From assembly GCA_903924185.1 (NCBI GenBank), contig CAIYAN010000360.1, positions 1 through 6,114 of the forward strand: a stretch of 6,114 nt of DNA. Direction: 5' to 3'. The translations under genes were made by a program, and so were the position numbers. The notes under the pieces are model-generated. The model was not told where the DNA came from, searched no databases, and saw only the letters and a list, made by a program, of their open reading frames with translations. The stretch is from an uncultured Opitutia bacterium. Lineage in GTDB: Bacteria > Verrucomicrobiota > Verrucomicrobiia > Opitutales > UBA953. Positions 5,688 to 6,114 of the stretch are shown piece by piece (within the stretch, counting starts at the first letter, position 1; each line of letters opens with the position of its first letter).

Positions 5688-5975
5688 ATGTCCGAAACCT
5701 CCGAGGCCCTGGTGCGCGAATTCACCGTCCAAAACCGCATGGGTATCCATACCCGCCCGGCGGCCCAGATTGTCCGCCTCGCCAACCGCTACCCGGACGT
5801 CGAAATCACCGTTTCCAAGGACGACGAAGTCGTGAACGGAAAAAGCATCATGGGCCTAATGATGCTGGCGGCGGGACAGGGTTCGGTCTTAAGATTCTCA
5901 GTGAGGGGCAAGGACGCATCCCCGCTCCTCGACGAAATGGATGCCTTGTTTGCCCGTAAGTTCGACGAATCCTAA
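5688..5975 (+). CDS. ptsH: HPr family phosphocarrier protein
   Basis: The product is 95 aa, slightly longer than the roughly 85-90 aa typical of HPr. HPr takes a phosphate from PEP-dependent Enzyme I on a histidine and passes it to sugar EII components or regulatory partners in the cytoplasm. The phosphorylation site is in MGIHTRPAAQIV (18-29), with H21 and R23; the regulatory serine region is VNGKSIMGLMMLAA (49-62), with S53 equivalent to Ser46 of Gram-positive HPr, the target of HPr kinase/phosphorylase. The C-terminal helix is LLDEMDALFARKF (80-92). The ATG at 5688 gives a short extra N-terminus before the first strand; no Shine-Dalgarno is visible. No Enzyme I gene follows within the window, so a full sugar PTS is not shown. 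NPr-type regulatory use is an alternative, since only one HPr-like gene can be seen. Confidence 0.93.
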   Translation: MSETSEALVREFTVQNRMGIHTRPAAQIVRLANRYPDVEITVSKDDEVVNGKSIMGLMMLAAGQGSVLRFSVRGKDASPLLDEMDALFARKFDES

Positions 5976-5983
5976 CCCACCCC

Positions 5984-6114
5984 ATGTTAGCTCTGTTTGC
6001 CAGCCTAGTCGTCTTCGCCGCCTCTGAAACGGCTCCGTTGCCGCCTGTCCCCATCATCCCTGATCCCGAGGTGCCGCGCTACCTTAACACCGCCGAAAGG
6101 GCGGAGTGGGGTCG
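5984..6114 (+). CDS. Probable exported protein, 5' end only
   Basis: An open frame begins at ATG 5984, eight bases after the HPr stop, and stays open to the window end (43 whole codons). The first 14 residues are hydrophobic (MLALFASLVVFAAS), followed by a Pro-rich stretch (TAPLPPVPIIPDPEVP), consistent with a signal peptide cut near the Ala/Ser residues and a Pro-rich mature N-terminus. The n-region has no basic residue, which is unusual for a signal peptide. The short spacing suggests co-transcription with the HPr gene. I do not recognise the family from this fragment. It could also be a spurious frame, although no competing frame explains these bases better. Confidence 0.55.
   Translation, partial: MLALFASLVVFAASETAPLPPVPIIPDPEVPRYLNTAERAEWG

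Noticed and set aside
5848..6057. 69-codon minus-strand frame across the HPr end and the next gene
   Set aside because: It overlaps the conserved HPr C-terminus on the opposite strand and its product has no recognisable features.

Overview
The window looks like a piece of a GC-rich chromosome from the Verrucomicrobiota, most likely an Opitutae-type lineage, or a close relative in the PVC group. I infer this from the DUF1080 (3-keto-disaccharide hydrolase) plus secreted ThuA-like pair, which is typical of Verrucomicrobia and Planctomycetes, from the style of the PDH E1/E2 proteins, and from the lack of recognisable Shine-Dalgarno sites. I could not test it by a database search. There are no RNA genes, CRISPR arrays, insertion sequences, integrases or phage genes. 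This is ordinary metabolic chromosome with tight spacing.

Layout. Bases 1-204 are the 3' end of a DUF1080 gene (+), followed by a clear hairpin/T-tract at 226-264. At 277-1278 (+) is an exported ThuA-domain protein with its own strong terminator (1301-1328). At 1389-2087 (+) is a short-chain dehydrogenase/reductase-like protein with a non-canonical active site. It converges on a three-gene minus-strand operon, pdhA (5547-4441), pdhB (4420-3443) and pdhC (3421-2141), which encodes E1-alpha, E1-beta and E2 of a pyruvate dehydrogenase complex and ends in a minus-strand terminator (2092-2119). E3 is not in the window. A 140-bp divergent intergenic region (5548-5687) with an inverted TTGACC pair and a GC palindrome separates pdhA from an HPr phosphocarrier gene (5688-5975, +). 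Eight bases after that, the 5' end of a probably exported protein of unknown function runs off the window at 5984-6114.

How the genes fit together. The left pair probably acts on oxidised (3-keto) glycosides or related carbohydrates outside the cytoplasm. The PDH operon feeds pyruvate into acetyl-CoA. The HPr keeps both the PTS histidine and the HprK-type serine and may link carbon status to metabolism. The divergent arrangement would allow coordinated control of pdhABC and the HPr gene, but nothing here proves it.

I did not find a convincing new multi-gene system. The best second-look items are the SDR-like protein lacking the catalytic Tyr, the hairpin immediately upstream of the ThuA gene, the symmetric divergent pdhA/HPr control region, and the absence of Shine-Dalgarno sites at every start.
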